Source: Onchidella celtica (Eukaryota; Mollusca; Gastropoda; Systellommatophora; Onchidiidae). From it: a stretch of DNA of 64,000 nt. The stretch lies in contig OZ007581.1 in assembly GCA_963931925.1 (NCBI GenBank), positions 20,451,947-20,515,946 on the forward strand, in the 5' to 3' direction. Each line of letters opens with the position of its first letter. The first letter of the stretch is position 1. Under the pieces are notes generated by a model. That model saw only the letters and a program-made list of their open reading frames with translations. It had not been told where the DNA came from and did not search any database. This document shows positions 44,401-57,483 of the stretch, piece after piece. A program made the translations under genes and the position numbers.

Positions 44401-47400
44401 GTCACATTGTAAACTAAATAATATGGGGACGGTCTGGTATGTCTATCAAACAGTAACGCATAACTTACTTTGTGAGCACTCCGGGGGAGATAACTCGAGT
44501 ATAAGATGCAAGCCTACCAAGTAACATGGTTACTTCCCTTGGCTTAACTACAGGCTGACATAGGGCTATCCCACACGTTCTAATTCTTATATTATAACAA
44601 CGGCCATTATTCTAGATCAGGAAGAAAACTTAATTTGATTCCAGACAAGATAACATTAAGCCTTATATGTGTATACGCGCACCCTGTACGCATCAAATCT
44701 ATCCTAGTTATGGAATGAGCTGGAGTTAAACTAACTATAAAAATACAGTCTGCTGAGTCTACACACTCATACCACAGAACTGCCCGTGCTAGGTGACTCA
44801 ATAAAAGACAATCCCGTCTACTTACTTAGCCCACCCACGCACAACGTAGTATCCCTTAATTAACAATTACCATCATAATTAGCAGAGGATAGCAATAGCC
44901 AACTGGATCTACTCATTAAGTCAAAATTAATTAACTTAGGCCCCATTAGCTAACCCAGCTCAATTCCGCACATGCTAGATTATTAATATTATACAAAAAC
45001 CCTAGTCCATACTGCCACAGGCCTATCTCAACTCAGAGCCAAACTTATCCTTTCCTATCCTCTGGATATAATACCAAACTCCTTACTCATAAAGTCACAG
45101 GAGTATCTCTAGGTGGACCAACCCACATGATAAGTCAACACCGAAGTCTCAACCAACAATAGCAAGTTATAGCCTCCCACTACAAGTGATATGATAATCA
45201 TGGCATAAAGCCAAACCCAACTACATGGTACAACTACAAGACTGAACAGTCAAGTCAACCCACTTGTATTACCTCCAACAATACTGATATACCTAAAACA
45301 TTCCCACATATCCAGTGAACATAATTATATAATGCAACAAGATAATATCATAATAAGGATGACATATTATATACAGGCCTACTGGGCAACACACCCACAA
45401 CTCTATGATTGAGCTAAGTCAATGACTCTGATCCCTTCATTACAACAGAGTCCAATTACATCTGTCAGAACAGACAATGAGCACCTACAAAGGATGCCAT
45501 AAAAATATGACACCTGATGCATAGACAATGCATCCACACACCTAGCATAGGCCTTTCCCTTCATGATTCATCCTATCAACAACCAAGTTCAAAGTTCGAC
45601 CCTCAAAAGTTTCTAAGTCCGACCTAACCAGTACAAATTGAAGAAAATCAACTTAACACCTATGTAGAGAACATACTAATTCAAAGAGGCATTATAACAA
45701 ACATATAAATTAACCCTAGTCCTGCGGGAGGCCACTATATTGGCCTCCCCGCGCAACACGCGAGACACGGGAGGCCGTTATTTTGTCCGACACGCTTAAC
45801 CGCGGGTCCTGCGGGAGGCCACATTTTTGTTTAGCAACGGTGCGCCTCGCGCTTTGGTTATTCGGTTGCCAAGGCTGTCGTTGTTGTTTTTTCACGTTTT
45901 TTTTTTCCACACTATTTTCGCGTGTTTATTTATCCTGTCACCCCTACTATATCTAACAAAATGGTATCGTCCGATTACGTTTATTACGATGCAACTATTC
46001 GCAACTATTCGTCATACTCGTGTAATAGTACTGACGGTCTGAAGTTCGAACTGGGGAAATTCTTGGGGAAACTTTTTCTTTGATGCTGGTTGTCGTCTAC
46101 ATGTGAAATGAGAAGAAAGGGGCCATGTGCATATTTGAGACGCCGTTCTACGTCTGTAATTATGAATTCCGATGTAATGTTAGGGCATGCTGCATAAAGG
46201 CGTCTGTCAGTAGGTTTTTCATCAGGGAAAACTGGGAGAAAATGACCGACTTTGTTGTTGGTCGTTGTCTTTATTTGATGTGGTAATTAGAGAGATACTG
46301 TGTTCCTTTGATTAAACCGCTTTTCAGTACATGTATGTGCTCTACGACCTGGAACTGGAAATCAAATCTCTAGCTAAAACTAACATTATAGTAAGTGAAC
46401 GCTTTACATAGTAGAGGAGGGAGAAGGCAATGTCACGATACATGTAGTTAGTAAATTAAGCGAATGGCTTAAAAAATAATTTGTTCACCTGAATGGCCTG
46501 ACATAGGGACAGAAAAAGCGCAGAGGTCTTGGGAACATGATAAAACATGTGCTAAACGGCATGTAAATGCAGAAAATTCTTGATTTGGGGCAAATAAAAC
46601 CTACTGCATATCATCACAAGTACTTTATCCAAATATGATAGGGATCGCTTACGATTTATCCACCACTATAATTGTTGTTATTGCGTCCTGGAGTATACGC
46701 GATACAGGTGTTCACACGGACCCGATTGACCCGACCGCCGAGGTTATCGGCAACACGCGAACGATCGGCTGACTGTCGTTGGCTATCCCCGCACGGGGCG
46801 TTACGTGGACGAGTTCACTCAACGCAGGACGAGGGTTAAGAAATTAAAGTAAATAATCATCATCCTTTAGTATAATTCCGATATTATATCTGAGATCCCA
46901 AATGCTGTTTAAGTGTTGTACTAGTTGTAGCTAGTGTAAACAGTCAGCCAGGTTTGTTATTGTGGTTTGGGTCAAGCTTCCGTTTCCGGTAGCTATCAGC
47001 TAACCAATCCCGGTCTTGATTTGACCCGCTTGACCAGAAGTCTGCTGTGCGAACCCCGCACCTCTCTCTCCATCTTAACTGGTCTGCTCATTGTCATAAA
47101 GTCCATAATGAATACGGTATCAATAAAATGTAACGAAAAGGCATACAAGACAAATCTACACATAGATCATAGTCACAATGCTGAATTAAAGGAACCTAGA
47201 AATAATCATCATCCAACAATAACATTACAAACCCACAGAAGAACAAGTTAAAGTAAAGAAATAACTTGGTTAAAATTCTTGCCCGTTACTCTCTCTCTCT
47301 CTCCCCTTTAAAAAGGACACTTTGACTTTGAGCCTGAATGGCACCAACTGCAGATTAAGAATAACGATCTAGATCTGTCTATCTCTGATCCAAGTAGCGG

Positions 47401-50400
47401 GACTTAGACCACACCCTCCAGTAGTACTATTTGTTAGCACTTCACATAAAATCAGTCTGTCATAAATTACAGTTAAATGTTTCCATTTAATTACATGAAC
47501 TAATCATGCGCGCTAGCGTTGATAACATTCTCGAACCTTACACTCTTTCGCTGCAGGACACTGATAGATACTAAGATAGAAACTTAGTAAGATAAACTTT
47601 ACCATAGATGTCAAGTGCACGATCAAACAATAAGGGGAGATTATCTATGGTTTCTGTGTGGTTACTTCCCCTTGACCACATCTAGTGATCTTGCTAGTCA
47701 AAATAACGGGTTTATCTCCCTTTCACTGCAGTGAGCTATAAGTAACTCAGCCCTGTAATGGTTCACCCCATTCCATGTATGCCTTTCGCATTTTTGAGTT
47801 TTTCTCTTTCGCTTGTGAAATTTCAGTCTAGATTTTCCTCCACATCATCAGAACCAAGTTCTGACAGCAGTTTTCATAAATAGTTCTATTATACATGTAC
47901 ATTGTGTCTTTATCAACATTCCACTTTTTATTGTCAGATTCTGTTACCATATCTTTTACACTGTTCACTTTTTGCCAAACATTACTAGTTCCTTCTAAAG
48001 CTTTATTCATTTACAATATCAAAATTATATATATTTAAGCTCTTTCTACTTTTGCAGCTCCCTGAGTGTTACCCAGGAGAACACAGTACTGTGTTATTTA
48101 TGGCGCTTTGTAGTTTGATCAATGATAAGTCTGATAACTTGCTGAATAAAAGAGAAAGTTACTATTGACAAATACGTGTAGTTGTACAGGTAAAAATAAG
48201 GCATGGGAAGGATCGAGAAAATCTAAGAATGAAAGGATGAAATTTGAGGAAAAAGAGGTGGAGGCAAGGACACGGAAAGAGTCAGAGAATAAAGGATTAG
48301 GAACAGTAGGGAGAAGGATAAGAAAAGAGGAAGGATAATGTGTCTATCTAGATGATATTTAATTGCTTAAACGTCACTCAGCGCTGTTATCCTTCTTTCT
48401 TCCTTGCTCTCAATACTACACTGCACATACACCACAGATAATAATTGGTAAATATTAAATAATTTAATATGAAATCTTCAGGCACCATAATTGAGCTCCC
48501 TCGTCAAACACCTCAAGAGACTAAAACCTCACATTGAGTTGGCAAGATGGTAACTTTAGAATAGATTTCAAAATTCAGGGACAGCAGTCTAATGACTGAT
48601 ATCATTGTAACAATTGGTATAATATCACAAATATAACCTGAAAAATCAATATATCACAAGTATTTGAAATAACGAATCTCAGTCATCTTAGAGGTGAATA
48701 GGTAAGTACATTTAAATAGCGTATAATATGCGAAACTTGATTTTTTAAAAATACTGCAAAATGATAAATAATATAGTGCGACAAGCTTAGAAGACAATAA
48801 TACTGGTGTATTGTGTACAGTATGTAAACATATCAAGACCATATTCTTGCTTCTGTAACGTACACAGTATAATATGAAGTTAGGTTTCCTTATGAGGCCT
48901 CCCCCAGATGAAGTATGTCTGTGAAATAAACCATAGGCCCAATGATACTACGGCATCCCATTCACTGTATCACACGCCGGCCAGTTTGCCTTGTTACTGT
49001 TCACAAATAACAGTTTTATCGTAACAGGCACGACAGACTAAATTTAGTGTAAAAATAAAACAAGTTTTATGTCAATGAAGTCAAAAAAAAAAAGGGGGGG
49101 GGGGTACATAATTTGTTGTTGGTTTGTTATTGTTTGTTTGTTTGTTGTTGTTTTTCGTTCTTCACAATACTGGGATATTCTTATCATATGATAAGAGCAA
49201 TAGATTAACACAATGAGTAAATACTGGTTTTCAAACAAAATAATACTACAAATCTTGGCGGACCAAAAAAAATAATTAATAAATAAACAAATAAATAAAC
49301 ATACTGATTACAATTATGGAAGCCTTTCATCATCAATAGGTCATGTAAATGAACATAAAGTTATAAAATTTATAAACCAATAATGTATCTGAATCACTTT
49401 ACTTTTTTTTCTGCCAGGATAACATAAATATTCCTGGAGGAAAACGTTACAGCCAACGACGCCCATACTGGAAGCCTCATATGAACAAATTACTGTCACT
49501 GTCAGTCTGTTGTGAACAGAAACCTATCAGCCAACTATAAAATGTATACATAGCCTTCATAAATAAAAATAATGAATAACAAGAGCTGATCTAGATGGGA
49601 TTAGTTAGCATTATTGTTGATTGGGCAAAGTCCAGTGAGTATCAATTACATTCAAAGCTTTGTTACCTAGGAATTGGATTATTGGTAAAACAAAAATTGT
49701 TTCATAGATTGTGTTCTTTAAGTCCAGGCGTATACATGCTACTTGCTGTCAGGTTGCACTCGCATCTTAGTTTCATGTTCCCCGCTATCTCAGTAATGAA
49801 CTCATGTTTGGCACGTGTGTGCATCTTCATTCATTTGCAGAGATTTCAAAAACTACCACAGCAACAAAACAAAGTCGAGAGTGCGCGCCTAGGATGATGG
49901 GTAAATATTCTTCAGGTATGCTAATGGCATAATGATATTTTTATAATACTATTCCAATATTATCCATACTTGCATAATTTTTTACAAGCAAAAAACAAAT
50001 ACAGACTTCTTAAAATTGTTTACATCAAGAATAGCTGCAAAATGCCCTATCTAGATGGTTAAGTCAGTGTGTACCAAAGCTCAACAATCTAATTTTTTTT
50101 TTTTAAGTGGAGAGTCCAGCGGTCAGTACTGATGCTGTCAACAAATCAACAACAACAAAGAAAAGTAAATGGACTGAGTGATGATGCAAGAGAGGCAAAT
50201 GAAAACATGAGAATGAGACAGAATATAATAGAAAAAAAGTGCAGTGCACAACAGAAAAGAGAAAGTGAGAGGAAATTAGAAGTTAGAGATTGAGTATCAC
50301 TAAAAGGAGAGTGTTAAATTCAATGATGGCCCCTGTGGGAAGAAAATGCAGTCATGTGGTACGATGAAATTTTCAAGTGCTCCGCACGTAAGTCAGTATG

Positions 50401-51240
50401 GCTAAAACACTTACTGCTAGATCAGTACTAACTCTTACAACACAAATTTCCCCCTGTTAAGGAAGACAAAGTGGTAATGGTTTATTTCCACATGCAATAT
50501 AAAAAAAAATAGTTAATTCTTACTTAATCATTAAAAAAAACCTGACTACTGAAAAATGAATAAAGATTAACGAAAACAGGGTATCAAAATCTGCTCAGTA
50601 AAAATAAAAAGTCCAGATTACTCAAATGGTGCTCACAGTGTTCTGGGCGGCTGTTGTGATGGGAACGCAGTATGAAATACTAAGCTATAGACGAACAGGG
50701 AGCACAACTCCGCTTTTTCTCTATTCAGTTTTGTAATACACTGCCATCCCTTGGCAAAAGCCTTTTGGACATAAATTGGCCACACAGTTTAATGGATGCA
50801 CTGTGCATTGTCCTGTCCTGAAAGATTTAAACGTTTGTGTTTATGTTATGCCGTTGGCCAGCGTTAGTGATTTGATATTCACAAGTTTTTTCATAACTGG
50901 TGTCAAATGATCAAGTTCCCATCAAAATACAACACTAATAAAAAAAAAATTTTTTAAAAAGAGGTGCATCGGTAACTGTATGACAACAGCAAATGAATAA
51001 ATGAATGAGCAGGATGTATAATAAACATAATTTGCAAGATTTATCTTGCGCCGGTCTGCTAATAATAATAATACGAAGGTCAACCAGTGCGTGAAACCAC
51101 TTTTTCCTGCAATCATAATTGTTAATAAAATCTGAATTCAATAAAAAGTACAATCACTATGTTTGTTGTGAGGTAAAGAGGCCCCAGATCACGCAAGAGA
51201 CAGGCCGTTAATCCAACAGGAAAATGTTGGCATTTCTTAC
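41496..51240. other. Long stretch without a recognised gene
   Basis: About 9.7 kb, AT-rich. Noted content: a sequence shared with 30625-30657 at 42144-42174 (GTGACTCCAG-GCTAGAGAGC); CAATAAAC-type simple sequence at 44130-44270; a GC-rich block with inverted and direct repeats at 45716-45850; GC-richer DNA at 46685-46820; AG-rich DNA at 48200-48340. Further cytoplasmic exons of receptor B may lie in 41.5-51 kb but none could be assembled. Confidence 0.4.
45716..45850. repeat. GC-rich block with direct and inverted repeats
   Basis: GTCCTGCGGGAGGCCAC occurs at about 45719 and 45806. Between them GGCCTCCC and GGGAGGCC form an 8-bp inverted pair around CGCGCAACACGCG. The 16-mer GCGAGACACGGGAGGC (about 45762) also appears inverted in the MITE at 55966-56298. 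Possibly a transposon fragment or a CpG-rich promoter. Confidence 0.45.
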
Positions 51241-51265
51241 CTGCAACAGTTGATGGCATAAATCA
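51241..51265 (-). CDS. Candidate 25-nt micro-exon of receptor B
   Basis: Minus strand: acceptor TTTGTTAATTTAG and strong donor GCAG|GTAAGAA bracket 25 nt that stay open in the phase (1) left by the 51796-51850 exon, giving about eight residues. Only splice signals and phase support it. Confidence 0.3.
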
Positions 51266-51795
51266 CTAAATTAACAAACTGTATTTACTTTTTCACCTGG
51301 CAAACTTGTAAAGTGAGTAAGGCCCGGGGCTCACTAGTCGATTCAGATCCGCCAACTAGTTGGATGGTGATGTCGTGAGATTGCGTTTCAATGAGATCCA
51401 ACTACAGGAAAAAAAAATTGATAAAAGCACATTTATTTAAGTTCTGTTAAGCCAAGTGAAACACGTATTCAATACACTGACTGTCCAAGGAGTTTGACGT
51501 GATATGAGTATTGTTGTTTTATGACTGTGATCATTAATGGGTGAAAATACTGAGTGCCTGGAGGTCACCTCTGTCACAGAAGTAAGGAATATTGTAAGAA
51601 ATCTACAGTATTATTTGTAATCAGTAATCTCGGATTTATCTCCTGCGTTACTGTTCTCCTTCACCTCGGAAGCCATTCAAAGTGGTCAGTAAACGCATGC
51701 AGTAGAGCAATTTGTTTTCGTTCAAATATCTTAAATTTTAAATACTAATTTTTTTTATTATTTTAGGTGCGCAAATAATGTCCGATTAAACTTAC

Positions 51796-51850
51796 ATCGC
51801 TGATCCATGACCTGCGACAATGAGTTCATTTGGGTCGCCACTTGAGCGAT
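51796..51850 (-). CDS. Receptor B, short coiled-coil exon
   Basis: A 55-nt exon with acceptor TTCCATTTCAG and donor CGAT|GTAAGT. It enters in phase 0, matching the end of the 2.1-kb coil exon, and encodes IAQVATQMNSLSQVMDQR. The spacing of hydrophobic residues continues the coiled coil. It leaves phase 1, so more exons follow downstream. Confidence 0.6.
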
Positions 51851-52612
51851 CTGAAATGGAATATAATTTTTTTGTTAAGACACGTGTGTCCGCTTACACA
51901 GAATACACTTATACACAAAAAATGAAAGGCGCAGATACAATAAGTTCTTTGGAAAAGAAATAAAGGAGCCTTCATTTTTTTTTTGATTTGAAAGATAATT
52001 CTTCAATTTATCTCAGGAAGAGCCAGCAATTTTTGTGGGCCGATTTTCAAAAACAAAATGAATTGACTCCAGAGATGAGAAAGACAACTGCTTACCAACC
52101 CTTGCCAGAGAGTTAAAAGAAACAATAATAATAGTGATAATACTGATTGTTATCATCATTTTTCTGGACATTTTGCTCTTTGAATGTCTTTGTATTACAC
52201 TAATTCACAAAAACAGACTGTTGTCACACAAGTTTATATGGACAAAATGGGAATAATCTGATATTTTTGCAAAGATACAAAGAAACAAGTAAAAAGATCG
52301 CCGGACAAAATATGACAGAGATACTCTCATGGTAGCTGAAACAAAACACGCCACGACACTTTCACAGATCCTGGTCATGTTTTTACGTAGGACAAAGTTT
52401 GAATAAATTCTTATTTGAAATGGATAAAGATGGACAGGACTGATAGAACTAGAACCACATAATTTCTTTTGAAATGTCAACTGGCATAACTTTCATATTC
52501 AGAAAAGTGGCAGCATAATAATAATAAGGACTCTTTATTCAACAGGAACTGAACAAACGTGTCCAGTTACAGTGGCTCTAAACATTTGAAATGAGTATTT
52601 TTGTATTTTGCA

Positions 52613-52811
52613 AAATATTATGACATGGACGGGGCGATTAATATTAGATATTACGAGATGGATAAATAAATAAATAAATAAATTCACAGAACTTTGGCAA
52701 AGTTATTTTCACAAAATATTATTACAAGGACGGGGCAACTAATACAAAATATTGTGAGATAGATAAATAAATGAATAAATAAATACATTCACCGAACTTT
52801 GCCAAAGTTAT
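52613..52811. repeat. Two tandem copies of a 100-bp unit
   Basis: 52613-52712 and 52713-52811 align throughout, sharing GGACGGGGC, GATAAATAAAT and ACTTTG-CAAAGTTA. They lie in the intron just after the long coil exon of receptor B. Confidence 0.8.
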
Positions 52812-52873
52812 TACAATTCATTATATGGTGAAGAAATAACTTACGAGCTTTAATAATGCTTGACATAACTCAC

Positions 52874-54975
52874 CGCATCCATCTCAGTCCGTAGGCATTC
52901 TCCTGTTTCTCGCAACCCCACTTCCACGTTGAGCTGTGCTGTTTGAGCTAAGTAAGTTTCTGCCTGTTGGAGCCGCCTTTGCACATCGTTCTGTGTTTCT
53001 GTCAACATATCCATCTGATGCTGCTGCTGGTGTGCGACTGTGCATACAGATATTTCTATTTGCTTCAGTTTTTCTTCCACATTGAGTTCCAGCATTCTCT
53101 TTGTGTCAGCCTCAGTCTCCAGAAGGCGCTGCTGTATCTGTCGATGGCTGCCCTCTGTTTGCTGTACTCGTTCCTCAACTCTTCGAAGCTTGTGTACAGT
53201 ATCCTCAGTTTGGTCAAGGCTTTCTCGCAGTTGACCCAGTTCTGTTTCTGCGTGCGAGAGTCTGTCATTTGTGTTGGCGAGTGCATTTTCCATTGGAATA
53301 AGGCTTGAAACAGATGCAGTCACCCTAGCCTCAAAGATATCAAAGGTTTTAGTCAGTTCCTCTACTTTGTCATTTGTATTGTGGATTTCATTCTCTGCTG
53401 TTTTAATTTTAGTATTCAAGTGTTCCTGATTCCGCAGATCTGCATCTCTATTGGCAGCAGTTGATTTCCACAACTCATCGTTAGCATTTCTCAATTCCTT
53501 CACTTCTTGTGATAAACATGATCTCAGTTCATTGCCTTGCCGATTTTGTGACATAACTTGGACCTCCAGAGTTTGCATCCTTTCACTGATCAGATCCACT
53601 TTCAGGTAAGCAATGTTATGTCCTAACCTGCTCTCTATCTCAGTAACTCTGCCTTCAAGTGGTTTCCTTTCTTCTAGTGTCAAAAGGATCTGGTCAACTG
53701 TGTTGGTTAAACTGCTTATGCTGCTCTTCGTGCTTTCTGTGCATTCCACAATTTCATTATTTACATCACCGGCACTGGTCGCTATCTGCTGACAACATCC
53801 ATCCACTTTCTCTCTCATGGTTTGTATCTCAGTATCTATTTTACGACAAAATGTGTCCATTCTGACATAAGGCACATGTGGCTGGACCAGTGGGGAGGGC
53901 AGGCTGTCTATTAGCACTCTAAATAAGTTAATTCTCTCCATCAATTCATCTACCTTAGGCTTGAAGATTGTTGATTCTCTGGAACTCAGTGTCTCTCTTA
54001 GCCCATTCACTCGGTCTACCAATTCTTTGATTCCATTCACCCAATCTGCTTGCTTGTTCACTTTGTCTGGAAGATCGTCTGTTTTATCCACACATTGTTT
54101 CACTCCGTCCATATTCTTCTCGAGTGTTTCCATTTGTCTGTCCATCTTACTGATCTTTTGTTCCATTTCGCTTACTGTACCCTTCACTTGATCTATCAGA
54201 CATTTCAGTTTGGCTTGCTTGTAGGATGATGTTTTTCTACCACGAACTGCATACTGCACATGTTTAGGATCTTCACTCTCCTCTGTAAACTCACCAAACT
54301 CTTTTCGTCGATTGGTTATGTCACAGGTTCTGTCTAAACCTACACCAAAACTTTCGGCTAGTCCACCAGATTTATTCATCACGGCCTGTCTAGGGCCATT
54401 CTCAGGAATGTCTTCATCTGAGAAAGATCTTTCAGTGTTTCCTCTGTTTCGCATATCATCTTCCCCATCAACCACAGTGTCTTTTTCATTATCTTGTTGA
54501 ACTCTGCCACTTTTTACACCTTCTTCTCCAGTTTCTTTCTTTAGACGACTATCTGGACCACTGTCATACAGATCTGTCTTTTCTGTTAAATTCTCATTCT
54601 GACAGGCTCCTCCCATAAATCGATATTCTTGATCATTGGCATTCTTTAATGACTTCTCACATTTCTCTCTTAAATCTGCATTCTGAACAGTTCCGGATCG
54701 CGGTGGTTGTTTGCGCTTCTGCGCATCCATTTCGTCTCGGTTTTGCTTCAGTGCATCTAACCTGTCTACTTTTGTCATCAGAACATCCACCTGATCTACC
54801 TTATTCTTCAGAGCATCCATTTGGTCCACTTTTTTCTTCAGAGCATCCATTTCGTCAATTTTCATTTTCAGAGCACGGACTTGCTGCAGGGTACCTGACA
54901 GACTTGCGCCTCTTGTTGCATCACTGATCATCTTCTCCAGACTTTCTGTCTTGGCTTGTAGATTCTCAATTTTTT
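52874..54975 (-). CDS. Receptor B, 2.1-kb cytoplasmic coiled-coil exon
   Basis: 2102 nt encoding about 700 residues without a stop. The acceptor is TTCTTTCGCCAATAG and the donor GCG|GTGAGT. It enters in phase 1, exactly matching the small exon at 55186-55252, and leaves phase 0, matching 51850. The N-terminal part has five ten-residue repeats of the type ALKKKVDQMD. Then comes a charged, probably disordered stretch (about residues 90-250 of the exon), then long heptad-rich segments (MEQKISKMDRQMETLEKNM, DRLSHAETELGQLRESL). No catalytic or known adaptor domain was recognised. Placed after a transmembrane exon, it would be a very long intracellular coiled coil, suited to oligomerisation or scaffolding (inference). 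A separate cytosolic coiled-coil gene is the alternative if splicing to the 56.5-kb exon is not real. Confidence 0.78.
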
Positions 54976-55185
54976 CTATTGGCGAAAGAACATGAGATAT
55001 CAAACAATTTTTTTCTGTTTTTTCTTTTTTTTTTTTTTTCAGTTAAAATTCCATCTCTCTTGCCGCAGCTGTTGCATGTTATTAGAAATACTACTTCCAT
55101 TCCCTCCACTTCTTGTTCCATTCTTTTGCATATTGCTCAAACACAATGTTGTACTTAAACTATTATGGTAACTAACATTTCTTAC

Positions 55186-55252
55186 TTTTGTATTTGAGAA
55201 CCTTTGTAATGTCAGATCGGATGCTGGTTTCTACTGCACTATTCCCAGATTT
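55186..55252 (-). CDS. Receptor B, juxtamembrane linker exon
   Basis: A 67-nt exon with acceptor TTTTTGTTGTCAG and donor AAAA|GTAAGA, open in phase 0 (KSGNSAVETSIRSDITKVLK, then YK) and leaving phase 1. It connects the transmembrane exon and the coil exon in frame, which is the main evidence that these belong to one gene. Confidence 0.6.
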
Positions 55253-55965
55253 CTGACAACAAAAATAATGCTTTTACTGTTACAAGCCTTATTATTCATA
55301 TCAGCAGTAAAACCTGCATTTTTAAATATTATATTCTTATCAAAACAAACGTCTGAAAAACAATGCAATGGCTCAGAAACCTAAACAACAAATTAATGCT
55401 CCTTTTGTTCATTCGTCCAAGATACAACAATGTGCATTATCGTATCTCTGATATCTACTGATTTCTATTTATAAATGACTGTAGTTACTAATATGACTTA
55501 TCACCTTTATATCACCTTTGAACTCAATATTTAACAAATCAAATACATGGTTATCAATATTGTTTTGTCATGCCACTCGGAACAAATTCCCCTAAACTGC
55601 TGCAAACTATTTAAAAGATATACATAATGTGCAACAAAATATTCGTATATCCATAAATAATAATTCAAAGTTTATTTTTATTACTAATATGCGATAGAAT
55701 ACTGACTATATTCTACTAATTATATATAACTAGATGAGCTACCGGGCATTGCCCAGAATAAACAATCATGTGATCCCCAACCCCCTCCCCCCCTTCTCTC
55801 TCTCTAGTATAATAAAAGTAATAAACTACATTCTTACTTCAGAACTCATGCGCACCAGAACACTACGCACCAAACTGAACGCTTGATACGACTACTTTTT
55901 ATGACATGCACGGTACTATATATATTACGAAACAAACATGCAAATATACAGATGTTACATAGCAA

Positions 55966-56298
55966 CAGAGAGTATAGATGTATAGAGAGGGTTCACTTCC
56001 GCCAAATCGCGAAACTAGGTCGCTGCGGTAAACAAGAAATTGAAGAATTGAAAGAGACCTTCTTCGCCAAAGATAGTGTGTATATCTGTTTAGTGTGGTT
56101 TGTTCATATTTTTGGGCTGACTGAAACAATTTAGATCCGTTTGTAAGTTCTTACACCCCGTGGAAATGCACAAACCGGTTTTATTTACCGCAGCGACCTA
56201 CTTTCCGCTCCATGTTAACAATAGTTTCGCGGAGCCTCCCGTGTCTCGCAGTGCAAATTGACCAATAGTGAAACCTCTCTATACATCTATACTCTCTG
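55966..56298. mobile_element. 333-bp MITE with 7-bp target duplication
   Basis: Terminal inverted repeats of about 32 bp (left CAGAGAGTATAGATGTATAG, right the complement ending CTCTCTG) flanked by ATAGCAA at 55959-55965 and 56299-56305. Inner arms also pair: TAGGTCGCTGCGGTAAA at about 56018 is inverted at about 56187. CAGAG ends recall hAT-type elements, though these normally duplicate 8 bp. It lies in the intron after the receptor B transmembrane exon. Confidence 0.78.
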
Positions 56299-56514
56299 AT
56301 AGCAATAAATATTGTTATTGTTATTTTTTTTAAATATATGCTTGAAGTAAACAACTTTTAATTATAGCCATCATCTTCCTTATCTCAATTGCCACCTTCC
56401 TGAAGAGTGTATAGTTTGGTCAGTTAGTCATGCCAAAGGTTGCAAGTTACTGAAATATATTATAATAGATGTTAACGATTGAAAATAAAAAATATTGGAA
56501 TATTAATGCTTTAC

Positions 56515-56699
56515 TTTACCTTTACATCTGAAGACAATAAATCCAAGTATCAATGCCACTACGATGATGACAGCAAGGACGACAAAAATGAGGATCAGTG
56601 TGATTTTAGGAAGGAAATCTTCAGATGTTTCCTTCTCCGCTATGCCTGGAGATGTCACCATAGATGTTTGGGAGAAGTGGTAGCAGTTGTAGTGATTAA
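56515..56699 (-). CDS. Receptor B, transmembrane exon
   Basis: The acceptor is TTTTTATCAG-like (AAAAATCAG) and the exon enters in phase 1. It encodes a stalk (SMVTSPGIAEKETSEDF) and a strong membrane helix (ITLILIFVVLAVIIVVALI, then LGFIVF) followed by RCK. Two overlapping donors (GTAAAG at 56519 or at 56514) leave phase 1 or 0. Only the phase-0 choice reads through the next exon without a stop. It is the counterpart of the 18689-18811 exon in receptor A. Confidence 0.72.
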
Positions 56700-57483
56700 C
56701 TGATTTTTATTTGAAACCCGTAGTAATGAAACCATATAATTAACCTCTTCATTATTTGATCAGGAATAACGACACACGTGCACAGTATGATGGAAGGAGA
56801 TTTGTCACTTGCATTTTCTATGAAACTCAAGACTATTAAATTTTGTTTGATCATTAATTTTACAAAATTTCTAAAGTAGCGTCCTTGTCGGGATCCGTAT
56901 ATTCCCATAGTATGGCCACAGTTTGGAATACTTAAACATTATTGTAAGAAAATCTGTCAATGTGACGCATATGGAAGACCTTCCAAAGTCTGTACGTAAG
57001 TAATGGGAACGTAGGAAAATGAAATCGCTATAGAAACTGTTGAGGCAACTGATGTCACTAATTTATGTTACTGTCATTACAGCCAGCAAGCAGATCAAAC
57101 CGCGCCAAAATAATTGTAGGAAAGCTAATGGTCAAGAACTAGTCACTCCATTTTACTGTGTTATTTTAATTCTGACATTTAAAGGCATCATAAAATATGG
57201 ATTACAAAACAGAAAACGTCTCTTGCATCACCATTAATTATAAGTCTTAAGGCTCTGTTAACCATACATAAACGTACACAAATGACGGTGGGGTCCGATG
57301 TGAAAGAAAAAGAAATATTAATGATAAGGGATTGGAGGAAAGGAAAATAGAAGTTACACACTTTTTGCCTCATTATCTCGTACTCTGGTTCAGTTATATG
57401 ACAACAGATCATTGCATAACACATAAAACGTGCGCGAGCATAGTATTTCCGCAGAGTGTTTTTAGGGTCCGTGGCCAGTGACA

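Noticed and set aside
52967-53308. Plus-strand frames opposite the coiled-coil exon
   Set aside because: Mirror frames of the long minus-strand coil exon; the minus frame has splice sites, consistent phases and heptad structure.
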